From Gallionellaceae bacterium (lineage in GTDB: Bacteria; Pseudomonadota; Gammaproteobacteria; Burkholderiales; Gallionellaceae), in contig JAVBYO010000036.1 of NCBI GenBank assembly GCA_030823955.1, positions 62,001 through 126,000 on the forward strand: a stretch of 64,000 bases of DNA, written 5' to 3'. This document shows, piece after piece, positions 33,426 to 42,785 of this stretch. The notes beneath the pieces were generated by a model. It was not told the origin of the DNA, ran no database searches, and saw only the letters and a program-made list of their open reading frames with translations. How positions within the stretch are numbered: the stretch's first letter is position 1; each line of letters opens with the position of its first letter. The translations under genes were made by a program, and so were the position numbers.

Positions 33426-34589
33426 TTAGCGCTGTACCAGCTCGGGCACAACCTTGACTTTGAGACCGGTGCGCAATGCTTGCTGGCTATAGACAACCAC
33501 CTCATCGCCGTCGCCAAGCCCATCCAATATCTGCGTGCGTCCATTCACCGTAGCAATTCCAGTCTTTACGGCCTTGTAAATCACCTTACCATCCTGCAAA
33601 ACCCACACACCAGTATGTTTATCGACTCGTTTAACTGCCGCACTGGAAATGCTACTTACGTTATTCAGTTCAGGTAATTTGAGGGTAACTTCCGCATACT
33701 CTCCGATGTTGGATTGTGTATTAGTAAGTGAAACATTGACGATTCGCTCCTCGGTCACCGCATCGCTCACCATATCGATGCGAGACACGTTACCCATGAC
33801 CGGCTCGTGCGGCCGGGATCGCAGTACGATTTCTGCAGCTTGCCCGACTCGAACCAATCCCGCTTGTTGTTGATTGATGCGCGTTTCCACCCACAGACTA
33901 TTGGGATCAATCACTTGAATTACTACTTGTCCGCCAACAACCGTGCTACCTGGTTCGGCCAGCCTGACAGAAATAACTCCTTTGATAGGACTAATCAGGC
34001 GTGTTTGCGAACGCGCCTTGCTGATCCCGAGTGCATCTGCTTTTGCTCTTGCATGTTCATCGCGAGCGATGGCGAGATTTGCCACGGCTGCCGCCAATGT
34101 GGATGTTGCAGCATTTTTTTCATGTTGCTTCGCATCGAACATCTCTTGGCTGACAAAACCGCCTTCACGCAACTGCTGGTAACGAGCTGCAGTTGCAGTG
34201 AGCGTCTTTAGACGGCTCTGCGCTTCACTTACTTGCGCTTCCGCCACTTGAATAGCATTTGCCGCTTTTCCGACCACACGCTGACTACTCGCCAATTTGT
34301 CATCCAAATCTACCGGATCCATTTCGGCCAGCACCTGTCCCTCAACGACCTCTTCCCCCTGATCAACTAGCACGCTTTTTATGCGACTCGTCATCGTTGG
34401 GCCAAGGTTGTAACTGTACCTAGCCCTCAACGTGCCGATACCAAATACACTATTCGAAAGATTGCCGATTTCAACTTTCTCGACTGTGACTTTGACAGGA
34501 GCCAGCGGCCCTTGGGTAAATATGACCCAAGAAAATACGACCAGCGCACCAATCCCAGCTATCAGTATTTTGAATTTTTTAGCAGACAC
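33426..34589 (-). CDS. Periplasmic adaptor (HlyD/membrane fusion protein)
   Basis: 387-residue adaptor with one N-terminal membrane anchor (ILIAGIGALVVFSWVIF) and a periplasmic body: barrel-sandwich halves around IKSVLVDQGEEVVEGQVLAEMDP and SPIKGVISVRLAEPGSTVVGGQ, a helical hairpin about 95-180, and a beta-barrel domain. GTG start at 34589 with no strong ribosome site. It opens the seven-gene operon and would link the FtsX-like permease to an outer membrane TolC, which is not encoded here (60-61 kb has one). Confidence 0.88.
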   Translation of the reverse strand: MSAKKFKILIAGIGALVVFSWVIFTQGPLAPVKVTVEKVEIGNLSNSVFGIGTLRARYSYNLGPTMTSRIKSVLVDQGEEVVEGQVLAEMDPVDLDDKLASSQRVVGKAANAIQVAEAQVSEAQSRLKTLTATAARYQQLREGGFVSQEMFDAKQHEKNAATSTLAAAVANLAIARDEHARAKADALGISKARSQTRLISPIKGVISVRLAEPGSTVVGGQVVIQVIDPNSLWVETRINQQQAGLVRVGQAAEIVLRSRPHEPVMGNVSRIDMVSDAVTEERIVNVSLTNTQSNIGEYAEVTLKLPELNNVSSISSAAVKRVDKHTGVWVLQDGKVIYKAVKTGIATVNGRTQILDGLGDGDEVVVYSQQALRTGLKVKVVPELVQR

Positions 34590-34865
34590 GAATTGATACC
34601 AAGATAGTAACTGATTGCTATCTTATAGGCATGAAGGACACAATACAACAATGTTGCCAGTGCGGGTATAGGGGGGGAGTTCTGACTTACTGTGTTGAAT
34701 TGCGTGTAACTCTGGCGCAGCAATTTGAATCGGGCTTAGCTACTATACCAGTTACCTAAAGGCAGAGACTTCAAGAAAATTGATGGGGACTCATGAGGAA
34801 AGAGGTGCAAATAAACTATTCAATTCAACACAATTGAGATTTTGAGAACTACCAAGAAGTGCTGC

Positions 34866-34950
34866 TGGTGCCCCGGAAATGACTCGAACATTCACGCCTC
34901 GCGGCGCCAGAACCTAAATCTGGTGCGTCTACCAATTCCGCCACCGGGGC
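34866..34950 (-). tRNA. tRNA-Leu (anticodon TAG)
   Basis: Minus strand, 85 nt including an encoded CCA. The acceptor stem GCCCCGG pairs with CCGGGGC. The anticodon stem CCAGA/TCTGG encloses loop TTTAGGT with anticodon TAG (34916-34914), reading CTA codons. The long variable arm (GCGCCGCGAGGCGT region) and TTCGAGTC T arm fit the class II leucine tRNA. Confidence 0.96.
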
Positions 34951-34998
34951 ATTCCCGCCCTGAAATACAAGCGGGCGCGCATTATAACCGAGCAGGCT

Positions 34999-36018
34999 TC
35001 ACTCGCCAGCGATTTTCACCACCGTACGGCCCTGTGTTTCGCCTGCGATCATCTTGGGGAATACCCCATCCAACTCCGCGAATGGGACAGTATGGGCGAG
35101 CTGTTCAAAATCGTGCGGGCGCAATCCTGTCCTGAGCCCTGCCGAAGGATCACCGGCCAGACGTTGCCACAGCTTCTTGCGCAACGGCATCGCAGTGGCG
35201 GCGGAATCCACCCCCAGCAATTTCACCCCGCGCAGAATGAACGGGAACACCGTGGTATGTAACTCGACGCCGCCCGCATTGCCGTAGCTGGCAATCGCAC
35301 CGTCCTGCTGCACGGTGCGCGCCAGCCAAGCCAGCGTGTTGCCCCCCACCCCATCCAGCGCGCCCGCCCACAGCGCTTTTTCCAGCGGACGGCTACTGTT
35401 CATATCCACGCTGTCGCGCAACAACACTTCGCTCGCACCCAGCGACTTGAGATATTCCTGCGCGCTCCCTTTGCCGGTTAATGCCACGACGTGATAGCCA
35501 AGCTGCGCCAGCATGCGGATCGCGAGACTGCCCACCCCTCCGGTTGCTCCCGTGACGAGTACCTTGCCCTTATCCGGCGACAATTCATTCTGCTCCAGGC
35601 GATAAATCGCAAGTGCGGCAGTAAAACCCGCCGTACCCAGTGCCATCGCTTCGAACAGGGACAGGTCAACGGGCAACGGCACCACCCAGTCGGCGGGAAC
35701 GCGCACGTATTCGGCATAACCGCCATCGTGCGCCACCCCCATGTCGTAACCGGTGACTAACACCGCATCGCCCGCCTTGAAACGCGCATCCGCTGAACTC
35801 GCCACCACGCCGGACACGTCGATACCACCCACACAGGGGAAGCGGCGGATGACCTTACCCGCCCCTGTCGCGGCGAGCGCATCCTTGTAGTTCACACTGG
35901 AATAATGTGCTTGGATGACCACTTCGCCAGGAGCGAGGTCGTCCAGTGACAGTTCAACGAAACGGCCTTGCGATTTGCCGTTCTCTTCAAAGATGCGGTA
36001 GGCGCGAAAGGCCGTCAT
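34999..36018 (-). CDS. acuI: Acryloyl-CoA reductase / YhdH-type quinone oxidoreductase
   Basis: 339-residue medium-chain dehydrogenase/reductase of the YhdH/AcuI branch, which reduces acryloyl-CoA with NADPH. The segments SSVNYKDALAATG, GGIDVSGVV, MALGTAGFTAALA and the nucleotide loop VTGATGGVGSLAIRMLAQLGY are typical. There are no catalytic zinc ligands, as expected for the branch. The ATG shares one base with the sucB stop, so it is cotranscribed with the TCA operon, where lpdA is often found. A short DPSAGLRTG stretch near 288-297 seems to be an in-frame repeat-derived insertion. Confidence 0.85.
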   Translation of the reverse strand: MTAFRAYRIFEENGKSQGRFVELSLDDLAPGEVVIQAHYSSVNYKDALAATGAGKVIRRFPCVGGIDVSGVVASSADARFKAGDAVLVTGYDMGVAHDGGYAEYVRVPADWVVPLPVDLSLFEAMALGTAGFTAALAIYRLEQNELSPDKGKVLVTGATGGVGSLAIRMLAQLGYHVVALTGKGSAQEYLKSLGASEVLLRDSVDMNSSRPLEKALWAGALDGVGGNTLAWLARTVQQDGAIASYGNAGGVELHTTVFPFILRGVKLLGVDSAATAMPLRKKLWQRLAGDPSAGLRTGLRPHDFEQLAHTVPFAELDGVFPKMIAGETQGRTVVKIAGE

Positions 36019-37175
36019 TACAGATCGAGCAGAACGAGTCCCGGCATCTCAAGGAACTCCTTGATCGCGACGAGGAACTGCACTGCCTCGCGCCCGTCGA
36101 TGATGCGGTGGTCGTAGGAAAGCGCAAGATAGTTGATCGGACGGATGACCACTTGGCCGTTCTCGGCCACAGGACGATCCTTGGTGGCGTGGATGCCGAG
36201 GATGGCACTCTGCGGGGGATTGATGATGGGTGTGGACAACATGGAGCCGAACACGCCGCCGTTGGTGATAGAGAAGGTACCGCCACTCAGCTCTTCCATC
36301 GTCAGCTTGCCATCCTTGGCACGTGCCGCAAAAGCGGCGATCTGCTTCTCGATCTCCGCAAACGACAGCTTGTCCGCATCGCGGATGATGGGAACCACCA
36401 GACCGCGCTCACTGCCGATGGCGACGCCGATATCGAAGTAGCCGTGGTAGATGACATCGGTGCCATCCACCGACGCGTTGACCACGGGGAATTTGCGCAA
36501 GGCATGGATGACCGCTTTGACAAAGAACGAGGAGAAGCCCAGCTTCACGCCGTGCTTCTTCTCGAACGCATCCTTGTAGCGGGCGCGCAGCTCCATCACC
36601 GGCTGCATGTTCACTTCGTTGAAGGTGGTCAGGATGGCGGCGTTGGCTTGTGATTGCAGCAGGCGCTCGGCGATACGCTGGCGAATACGGGTCATCGGCA
36701 CACGTTGTTCGGCACGATTGCCGGAGGGGGCTATCGCTGGCGCACTCTGCGATTGAACAATAGCGGCTGGCTGTTGCACCGCACTCAGCACGTCTTCCTT
36801 GGTCACTAGACCGTGTTTGCCACTGCCTTGCAGGCTGGCCGCATCCACATCATGCGCATGCGCCAGTTTGCGTGCGGATGGGGTCGCTGTCGCAGCAAGC
36901 GCTTCGGTCTTGGCTTTGGGCGCTGCCGCCGCCGCGTCAGTGTCGATCTGCGCGATCACTTCCTCGCTACCCACCTTGGCACCGTCGGCCTTGATGATCT
37001 TGCTCAGTACGCCGCTCTTGATCGCGGGCAGTTCCAGCACCACCTTGTCGGTCTCGATGTCGATCAGGTTCTCGCCTTCCTGCACCGCCTCGCCGACTTT
37101 CTTGTGCCAGGTGAGCAGTGTCGCTTCGGAGACGGACTCGGAAAGTTGCGGGACTTTGACTTCAATGATGCTCAT
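36018..37175 (-). CDS. sucB: 2-oxoglutarate dehydrogenase E2, dihydrolipoyl succinyltransferase
   Basis: Core subunit passing succinyl from E1 to CoA. The 385-residue protein has an N-terminal lipoyl domain with lipoyl-lysine Lys44 in ETDKVVLE, an Ala/Pro linker, a peripheral subunit-binding domain ([29 protein letters not shown], about 105-140) and the catalytic domain with [13 protein letters not shown] near the C-terminus. The start [11 protein letters not shown] at 37175 lies inside the end of sucA (14-bp overlap). Also called odhB in betaproteobacteria. The E3 gene is not adjacent. Confidence 0.95.
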   Translation of the reverse strand: MSIIEVKVPQLSESVSEATLLTWHKKVGEAVQEGENLIDIETDKVVLELPAIKSGVLSKIIKADGAKVGSEEVIAQIDTDAAAAAPKAKTEALAATATPSARKLAHAHDVDAASLQGSGKHGLVTKEDVLSAVQQPAAIVQSQSAPAIAPSGNRAEQRVPMTRIRQRIAERLLQSQANAAILTTFNEVNMQPVMELRARYKDAFEKKHGVKLGFSSFFVKAVIHALRKFPVVNASVDGTDVIYHGYFDIGVAIGSERGLVVPIIRDADKLSFAEIEKQIAAFAARAKDGKLTMEELSGGTFSITNGGVFGSMLSTPIINPPQSAILGIHATKDRPVAENGQVVIRPINYLALSYDHRIIDGREAVQFLVAIKEFLEMPGLVLLDL

Positions 37176-40029
37176 GTTTGTTTGCTCCTGGTTTGTTCTT
37201 AACATCAAGATCGGGTCTGAACGCGGCGTCGATCACCGCCTTCTGCTGTTCGTTATGCACCGCAAGATAACCTGCCGCAGGGGAAGCGGAAGACGGACGC
37301 AGGGCGTAATCGAGGCGCATACCTTTGCGCATGTGGCGCAACAGATAATGCTGGATGCGGTGCCACGCGCCCTGGTTACCGGGCTCTTCCTGACACCACA
37401 CCACTTCCGTCGCATTGGGATATGCAGCGACCTGCTCGGTGAAATCGTCATGCGGGAAGGGATAGAGTTGCTCGATACGAATGACGGCCATGTTATCGAT
37501 GCCGCGCTCGCGCCGCGCCTTGAGCAGGTCGTAATACACCTTGCCGCTACAGGCGATGATACGGCGCACTTTGCCCGCCTCCAGTGTATCGACTTCGGGA
37601 ATGACCGGATGGAAGCGGCCCACGCAGAAATCGTCCAGTGGCGAGGCGGCGTCCTTGCTGCGCAACAGGCTCTTGGGTGTGAACACGATGAGGGGCTTGC
37701 GCGACGGATGCAACATCTGGCGACGCAGCAGATGGAATATCTGTGCGGCATTGGAAGGGACACACACCTGGATGTTGTAATCGGCACATAGTTGCAGATA
37801 ACGCTCGATGCGCCCGGAGGAGTGTTCCGGCCCCTGCCCTTCGTAACCATGCGGCAGCAGCATGGTGAGGCCGCACAACCTGCCCCACTTGGCTTCGCCG
37901 GAAGTGATGAACTGGTCGATGACCACCTGCGCACCGTTGGCAAAATCGCCGAACTGGCCTTCCCAGATGGTCAGCGTATCCGGCTCCGCCGTGGCGTAAC
38001 CGTATTCGAACCCCAGCACCGCCTCTTCCGACAGGATGGAGTCGATGACGATGAAATCGGCCTGATCCGGCGCGATGTTCTGCAAGGGGATGTGGTAACC
38101 CTGATCGAACTGCACCCGGTTCTGGTCGTGCAGTACGGCATGGCGGTGGAAAAAGGTGCCGCGTCCGCAATCCTCGCCGGACAGACGGATCGGATAACCT
38201 TCTGTCACCAGCGAGGCATAAGCCAGATTCTCGGCCATGCCCCAGTCCAGCGCCAGTTCGCCTTTGCCCATCGCGGTACGGTCGGCAATGATCTTCTCGA
38301 CGCGCGAATGCAGTTTGAAATTCTCCGGTAGCGTCACCAGCCGCTCGGCCAGTTGCTGCAATCTGGCGCGCGGTACCGCACTCTCCACCGGAGCATACCA
38401 GGCAAGATCGTTCTTGTACTTGGCCCAACTCACCCCGAAATCGTGTTTATGTCCGACCAGCGCGGCCTGTAGCGGATCGCGCCCTTCGTCCATCGCGCGG
38501 CGATAATCCGCGACCATCCGCTCCGGCTCATCCGCCGCCACTATGCCCTGCTCCACCAGACGTTGCGCATACCGGGCTCGTGTCCCCGGATGCTGGTTGA
38601 TGTAGCGGTACATGAACGGCTGGGTGACCAGCGGCTCATCCTGTTCGTTGTGTCCCAGTTTGCGGAAACACACCATATCGATGACCACGTCCTTGCCGAA
38701 CTGCATACGGAAATCGAAAGCCAGTTCGGTGATGAACATCACCGCCTCCGGGTCGTCGGCATTGACGTGAAAGATGGGAGCATCGATCATCTTGGCGACA
38801 TCGGTGCAATACAGCGAGGAGCGCGTATCCCGCGCATCCGAGGTGGTGAACCCGATCTGGTTGTTGATGACGATGTGCACCGTACCGCCGGTACGGTAAC
38901 CGCGCGTCTGCGACAGATTGAAGGTCTCCTGGTTCACGCCCTGTCCGGCGAAGGCGGCATCACCGTGCAGCAACACCGGCAACACCTGTTTACCCTGATA
39001 GTCTTTGCGCCGATGCTGGCGCGCACGCACCGATCCTTCGACCACCGGGTTGACGATCTCCAGATGCGAGGGATTGAAGGCCAGCGTCAGATGCATAGCC
39101 CCGCCCGGCGTACCGATATCGGACGAGAATCCCTGGTGATATTTCACGTCGCCGGAAGTAAGGTGTTCTAGATGCACACCCTCGAATTCGGCGAACAACA
39201 CCTTGGGCAATTTGCCCAGTGTGTTGATCAGCACATTCAGCCGCCCGCGATGCGCCATGCCGATGACGGTCTCTTTCACGCCCTGCTCGCCCGCGCGCTG
39301 CAACAGGTGGTGCAGCAACGGGATCAATGTCTCGCCCCCCTCCAGCGAGAAACGTTTCTGTCCGACGTATTTGGTGTGCAGATAACGCTCCAGCCCTTCT
39401 GCGGCAGTCAGTCGTTCGAGGATGCGCTTCCGTGTCTCGGTCGCGTAATGCGGCTCGCCATTCGCCCCTTCCAGACGGCCCTGTATCCAGCGTTTCTGCG
39501 CGATATCGCTGATGTACATGTATTCGGCACCGACACTGCCACAATAGATGCGTTTGAGCCGCTGCAGTATCTCGCGCAAAGTCATGCGCGCACCCCCCAC
39601 CAGTGAGCCGGTGTTGAACGTGGAATCGAGATCGGACTCGTCGAGGTTGTAATAGGCCGGATTCAGCTCGGCGATCTGCGGCTTGGCATGGCGCTTGAGC
39701 GGATCGAGATCGGCGACACGCACACCGAGGAAACGATGCGCATTTATGAGTTGCAATACCGAAGCCTGTTTGCGCGACTCGTCCGTCTGTAAAGCGGGAG
39801 CAAGACCGCTGGCCGGTAATGCCGCAAAACCGCGCTGTATCGGGCTATGCGCCACATCAGGGGTCTTGGCACTGGCGACCAGATTGTCAAAATAGGCGCG
39901 CCATTCGCCCGGCACACTGGCCGGATCACGCAGGTAATCCTCGTACAAGCCCTCGATGAACACATTGTTGCCACCGAACAGCATGGAGCTGTCCTGCATC
40001 AGTTTCAGAAAATTCACCGGCTCGTTCAA
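37162..40029 (-). CDS. sucA: 2-oxoglutarate dehydrogenase E1
   Basis: 955-residue thiamine diphosphate enzyme decarboxylating 2-oxoglutarate. The N-terminal E2-binding part begins [33 protein letters not shown]; the catalytic core includes [33 protein letters not shown] (ThDP/Mg) and the transketolase-like half with [20 protein letters not shown] and [17 protein letters not shown]. Length is normal for the family. It lies between gltA (10 bp upstream) and sucB (overlap) in one operon. Its presence, with fumarase and SDH, indicates a full oxidative TCA cycle. Confidence 0.96.
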   Translation of the reverse strand: MNEPVNFLKLMQDSSMLFGGNNVFIEGLYEDYLRDPASVPGEWRAYFDNLVASAKTPDVAHSPIQRGFAALPASGLAPALQTDESRKQASVLQLINAHRFLGVRVADLDPLKRHAKPQIAELNPAYYNLDESDLDSTFNTGSLVGGARMTLREILQRLKRIYCGSVGAEYMYISDIAQKRWIQGRLEGANGEPHYATETRKRILERLTAAEGLERYLHTKYVGQKRFSLEGGETLIPLLHHLLQRAGEQGVKETVIGMAHRGRLNVLINTLGKLPKVLFAEFEGVHLEHLTSGDVKYHQGFSSDIGTPGGAMHLTLAFNPSHLEIVNPVVEGSVRARQHRRKDYQGKQVLPVLLHGDAAFAGQGVNQETFNLSQTRGYRTGGTVHIVINNQIGFTTSDARDTRSSLYCTDVAKMIDAPIFHVNADDPEAVMFITELAFDFRMQFGKDVVIDMVCFRKLGHNEQDEPLVTQPFMYRYINQHPGTRARYAQRLVEQGIVAADEPERMVADYRRAMDEGRDPLQAALVGHKHDFGVSWAKYKNDLAWYAPVESAVPRARLQQLAERLVTLPENFKLHSRVEKIIADRTAMGKGELALDWGMAENLAYASLVTEGYPIRLSGEDCGRGTFFHRHAVLHDQNRVQFDQGYHIPLQNIAPDQADFIVIDSILSEEAVLGFEYGYATAEPDTLTIWEGQFGDFANGAQVVIDQFITSGEAKWGRLCGLTMLLPHGYEGQGPEHSSGRIERYLQLCADYNIQVCVPSNAAQIFHLLRRQMLHPSRKPLIVFTPKSLLRSKDAASPLDDFCVGRFHPVIPEVDTLEAGKVRRIIACSGKVYYDLLKARRERGIDNMAVIRIEQLYPFPHDDFTEQVAAYPNATEVVWCQEEPGNQGAWHRIQHYLLRHMRKGMRLDYALRPSSASPAAGYLAVHNEQQKAVIDAAFRPDLDVKNKPGANKHEHH

Positions 40030-40039
40030 GGCATCATCC

Positions 40040-41326
40040 TCAACGTTTCTTCAATGGCACAAAGTTGCGTTTGGTCTTGCCCATATACAACTGGCGCGGG
40101 CGTCCGATCTTGTGGTCGGCATCGGCGATCATCTCGTTCCATTGCGACACCCAGCCTATGGTGCGCGCCAAGGCGAAGATCACCGTGAACATATTGGTCG
40201 GGATGCCGATGGCGCGCAGCACGATACCGGAATAGAAATCCACGTTCGGGTACAGTTTGCGCTCAATGAAGTACGGGTCACTCAGCGCAGTCTTCTCCAG
40301 CTCCATCGCCAACTCGAACAGCTTGTTGTTCTCCAGCTTGAGTTCTTTCAGCACTTCGTAACAGGTCTGGCGCATCACCGACGCGCGCGGGTCCATGTTC
40401 TTGTACACGCGGTGGCCGAAACCCATCAGTTTGTACTTCTTGTCCTTCACACCCTGCACGTATTCCTTCACGCGCGACACGTCACCGATCTCCTCCAGCA
40501 TCTTGAGCGCGGCCTCGTTCGCCCCGCCGTGTGCCGGCCCCCATAATGCCGCGATACCGGATGCCACGCAGGCGAACGGATTCGCACCGCTGGAACCGGC
40601 CAGACGCACGGTAGAGGTCGAGGCGTTCTGCTCGTGGTCGGCATGCAGGATGAAGATACGCTCCAGCGCGCGCACCAGTATCGGGTTCGGCACGTAGTCC
40701 TCGGCGGGAGTGCCGAACATCATGTACATGAAGTTCTCGACATAACTGAACTTGTTCTTGGGATAGATGAACGGTTCACCTACGTTGTATTTGTATGCCA
40801 TCGCCGCGAGCGTCGGCACCTTGGCCAGCAGCCGGTGCGCGGATATCTCGCGGTGCTGCGGGTTATTGATGTCGAGCGAGTCGTGATAGAACGCCGATAA
40901 GGCGCCGACCACACCGACCATCACCGCCATCGGATGCGCGTCGCGGCGGAAGCCGTTGAAGAAGCGCGCCAGCTGGTCATGCACCATGGTGTGATGGGTG
41001 ATGATGTCCCTGAATTCTTCCTTTTGCGAGGCCGAGGGCAACTCACCGTTCAGCAACAGATAACACACCTCCAGAAAGTCCGACTGTTCCGCCAGTTGTT
41101 CTATGGGGTAACCGCGATAATAGAGCAGACCCGCATCACCATCGATGAAGGTGATCTCCGAGGTGCAACTGGCCGTGGCGAAGAAGGCGGGATCATAGGT
41201 GAATACACCGAGTTTGCTGAGCATGCGCATATCCACCACATCCGGCCCGAGTGTGCCCGACAGGATAGGTAATTCGATGCTGCGTCCGTCATCCAAAGTC
41301 AGTGTTGCGATACGTTTTTGTTCCAT
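40040..41326 (-). CDS. gltA: Citrate synthase
   Basis: Condenses oxaloacetate and acetyl-CoA. The 428-residue length and N-terminal extension fit the hexameric type II enzyme of Gram-negative bacteria. Catalytic segments are [16 protein letters not shown] (His), [14 protein letters not shown] (His) and [14 protein letters not shown] (Asp). The start [14 protein letters not shown] at 41326 follows a GGGAGAGAAG ribosome site; the frame extends upstream but into sdhE. It is 40 bp after sdhE, with a small hairpin between. Confidence 0.96.
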   Translation of the reverse strand: MEQKRIATLTLDDGRSIELPILSGTLGPDVVDMRMLSKLGVFTYDPAFFATASCTSEITFIDGDAGLLYYRGYPIEQLAEQSDFLEVCYLLLNGELPSASQKEEFRDIITHHTMVHDQLARFFNGFRRDAHPMAVMVGVVGALSAFYHDSLDINNPQHREISAHRLLAKVPTLAAMAYKYNVGEPFIYPKNKFSYVENFMYMMFGTPAEDYVPNPILVRALERIFILHADHEQNASTSTVRLAGSSGANPFACVASGIAALWGPAHGGANEAALKMLEEIGDVSRVKEYVQGVKDKKYKLMGFGHRVYKNMDPRASVMRQTCYEVLKELKLENNKLFELAMELEKTALSDPYFIERKLYPNVDFYSGIVLRAIGIPTNMFTVIFALARTIGWVSQWNEMIADADHKIGRPRQLYMGKTKRNFVPLKKR

Positions 41327-41345
41327 GTTCTTCTCTCCCTCAGCA

Positions 41346-41371
41346 AGAGCGGGCCATGACCCGCCCCTATA
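41346..41371. repeat. Short REP-like hairpin between sdhE and gltA
   Basis: GCGGG (41349-41353) and CCCGC (41360-41364) with a six-base loop, within AGAGCGGGCCATGACCCGCC. It looks like a degenerate half of the AGGAGCGGGCC palindrome seen at 44561. It overlaps the sdhE stop. Confidence 0.4.
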
Positions 41372-41621
41372 CTGCATTGATCGACTCCAGCATCTTCTTC
41401 TGAGCCTCATGTTCGGCAGGCTCCTTGCCGGTGATTCTATCCCACAGCGAGGTATCCGGCAGGTCCAACAAGACATCGAACTCGACTTTTTGTGCCTCAT
41501 TCAGGCCGGCATATTGCCGTTCCACGAAACGCCCCAGCACGATATCCAGTTCCAGCAGCCCACGACGGCAACGCCAGCGCAGGCGTGCCATCTCGGCAGA
41601 GTCCGGCGGCGCAACCGTCAT
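41367..41621 (-). CDS. sdhE: Succinate dehydrogenase flavinylation factor SdhE
   Basis: 84-residue cytoplasmic protein that promotes covalent FAD attachment to SdhA. The family motif RGxxE is present ([15 protein letters not shown], about 20-34), followed by the helical bundle and [15 protein letters not shown]. The start at 41621 overlaps the sdhB stop by ATGA, so it is tied to the sdh operon. Confidence 0.9.
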   Translation of the reverse strand: MTVAPPDSAEMARLRWRCRRGLLELDIVLGRFVERQYAGLNEAQKVEFDVLLDLPDTSLWDRITGKEPAEHEAQKKMLESINAV

Positions 41622-42313
41622 ACGATTCTTTTCACCATCATGTCCTTGATCTTGCCGATAGCCTCGGTCGGATTCAGCTCTTTGGGACATACGTCCACAC
41701 AGTTCATGATGGTATGGCAACGGAACAGTCGATACGGATCTTCCAGATTATCCAGACGCTCCGCCGTGGCCTGGTCGCGCGTATCGGCGATAAAGCGGTA
41801 GGCTTGCAACAAACCGGCAGGACCGACGAACTTGTCCGGATTCCACCAGAACGACGGGCACGAAGTCGTGCAGCAACCACACAGGATGCACTCGTACAGA
41901 CCATCCAGCTCGGCGCGGTCTTTGGGAGATTGCAGACGTTCGGTCTCCGGCGGAGGATCGTTGTTGACCAGATACGGCTTGATCGAGTGGTATTGTTTGA
42001 AGAACTGCGACATGTCCACGATCAGATCGCGGATGACGGGCAATCCCGGCAAGGGGCGGATCTCGATGGGTTGCTTGAGAGTAGACAGCGGCGTAACACA
42101 AGCCAGACCGTTGCGTCCATTGATGTTCATCGCATCCGAACCACACACACCTTCGCGGCAGGATTTGCGGAAGCCGATACTGTCGTCCTGCTCGCGCAAC
42201 ATCATCAGTGCATCCAGCAACATCGCATCACCCGCCTCAAACTTGAGGTCGTAGTCCTGCATGTAGGGCGACACATCGGTGTCGGGGTTATAGCGGTATA
42301 TCTTGAATTTCAT
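41618..42313 (-). CDS. sdhB: Succinate dehydrogenase iron-sulfur subunit
   Basis: 231-residue subunit carrying electrons from FAD to quinone. [2Fe-2S] ligands are Cys52, Cys57, Asp60 and Cys72 (CREGVCGSD...GLAC); [4Fe-4S] ligands lie in CILCGCCTTSCP near 144-155; [3Fe-4S] and last 4Fe ligands in CHTIMNCVDVCPKEL near 200-215. It overlaps sdhE. Upstream it is parted from sdhA by a 440-bp cassette with a GxxExxY gene, so its translation is not coupled to sdhA as in related operons. Confidence 0.96.
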   Translation of the reverse strand: MKFKIYRYNPDTDVSPYMQDYDLKFEAGDAMLLDALMMLREQDDSIGFRKSCREGVCGSDAMNINGRNGLACVTPLSTLKQPIEIRPLPGLPVIRDLIVDMSQFFKQYHSIKPYLVNNDPPPETERLQSPKDRAELDGLYECILCGCCTTSCPSFWWNPDKFVGPAGLLQAYRFIADTRDQATAERLDNLEDPYRLFRCHTIMNCVDVCPKELNPTEAIGKIKDMMVKRIV

Positions 42314-42336
42314 CTAATTCCACCCCAAAAACATTT

Positions 42337-42776
42337 CCCCGCAGATTACACAGATTCACGCAGATTACATGCTTGAACCATTCGTTTAAACTCGAGACTG
42401 CGACTCCCGAAGTTCAGCAACAAACCCTTTTCTTTTCCACTGGCATTCAAGTAATTAAGCAACTGAGATTCTTCTCTGACCGTCGTGCGCTCAATCGCTT
42501 TCAACTCGACAATAACTGCTTCGTAACACAAAAAGTCTGCTCGATAACAGGTCGCTAACAGCGTTCCCCGATAACGGATCGGCAACTCAACTTCTCTCAC
42601 AAATGGAATTCCAATATGTCTGAATTCCACTTCCAGCGCTTCCTGATACACCGCTTCCAAGAAACCACAGCCAAGCTCACGATGCACAGACATCGCCGCT
42701 CCGATGATCGCAAATGTCTGCTCATCCCTCTCCATGTCTTGTTTTTAATCTGCGCCAATCTGCGTAATCTGCGGGA
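42337..42776. mobile_element. GxxExxY gene cassette with 31-bp inverted repeats, inside the sdh operon
   Basis: Imperfect terminal inverted repeats at 42337-42367 and 42746-42776 match at 27 of 31 positions; each contains CAGATT repeats (CCCGCAGATTAC core). They enclose one gene of the GxxExxY family. The cassette lies exactly between sdhA and sdhB. No transposase is present. GxxExxY genes are often bordered by such CGCAGATTA sequences in diverse bacteria, which suggests the unit moves as a whole. Confidence 0.75.
42346..42735 (-). CDS. GxxExxY family protein
   Basis: 129-residue protein with the defining motif GCGFLEAVY (about 22-30) and a PD-(D/E)xK-like core, YRADFLCYEAVIVELKA (Asp, then ExK), as in small nuclease folds. 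The final residues LRESV and the stop codon are encoded within the left inverted repeat of the cassette. The same strand as the sdh genes means it can be transcribed with them. The biological role of the family is not established; a nuclease or phage-defence role has only been guessed. It is out of place functionally among the TCA genes. Confidence 0.88.
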   Translation of the reverse strand: MERDEQTFAIIGAAMSVHRELGCGFLEAVYQEALEVEFRHIGIPFVREVELPIRYRGTLLATCYRADFLCYEAVIVELKAIERTTVREESQLLNYLNASGKEKGLLLNFGSRSLEFKRMVQACNLRESV

Positions 42777-42785
42777 AAAGGTTTT

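Noticed and set aside
34631-34759. 42-codon plus-strand frame with CCQCGYRGG near its start
   Set aside because: Cys-rich start hints at a zinc ribbon, but it is too short, has no good ribosome site and no other support.
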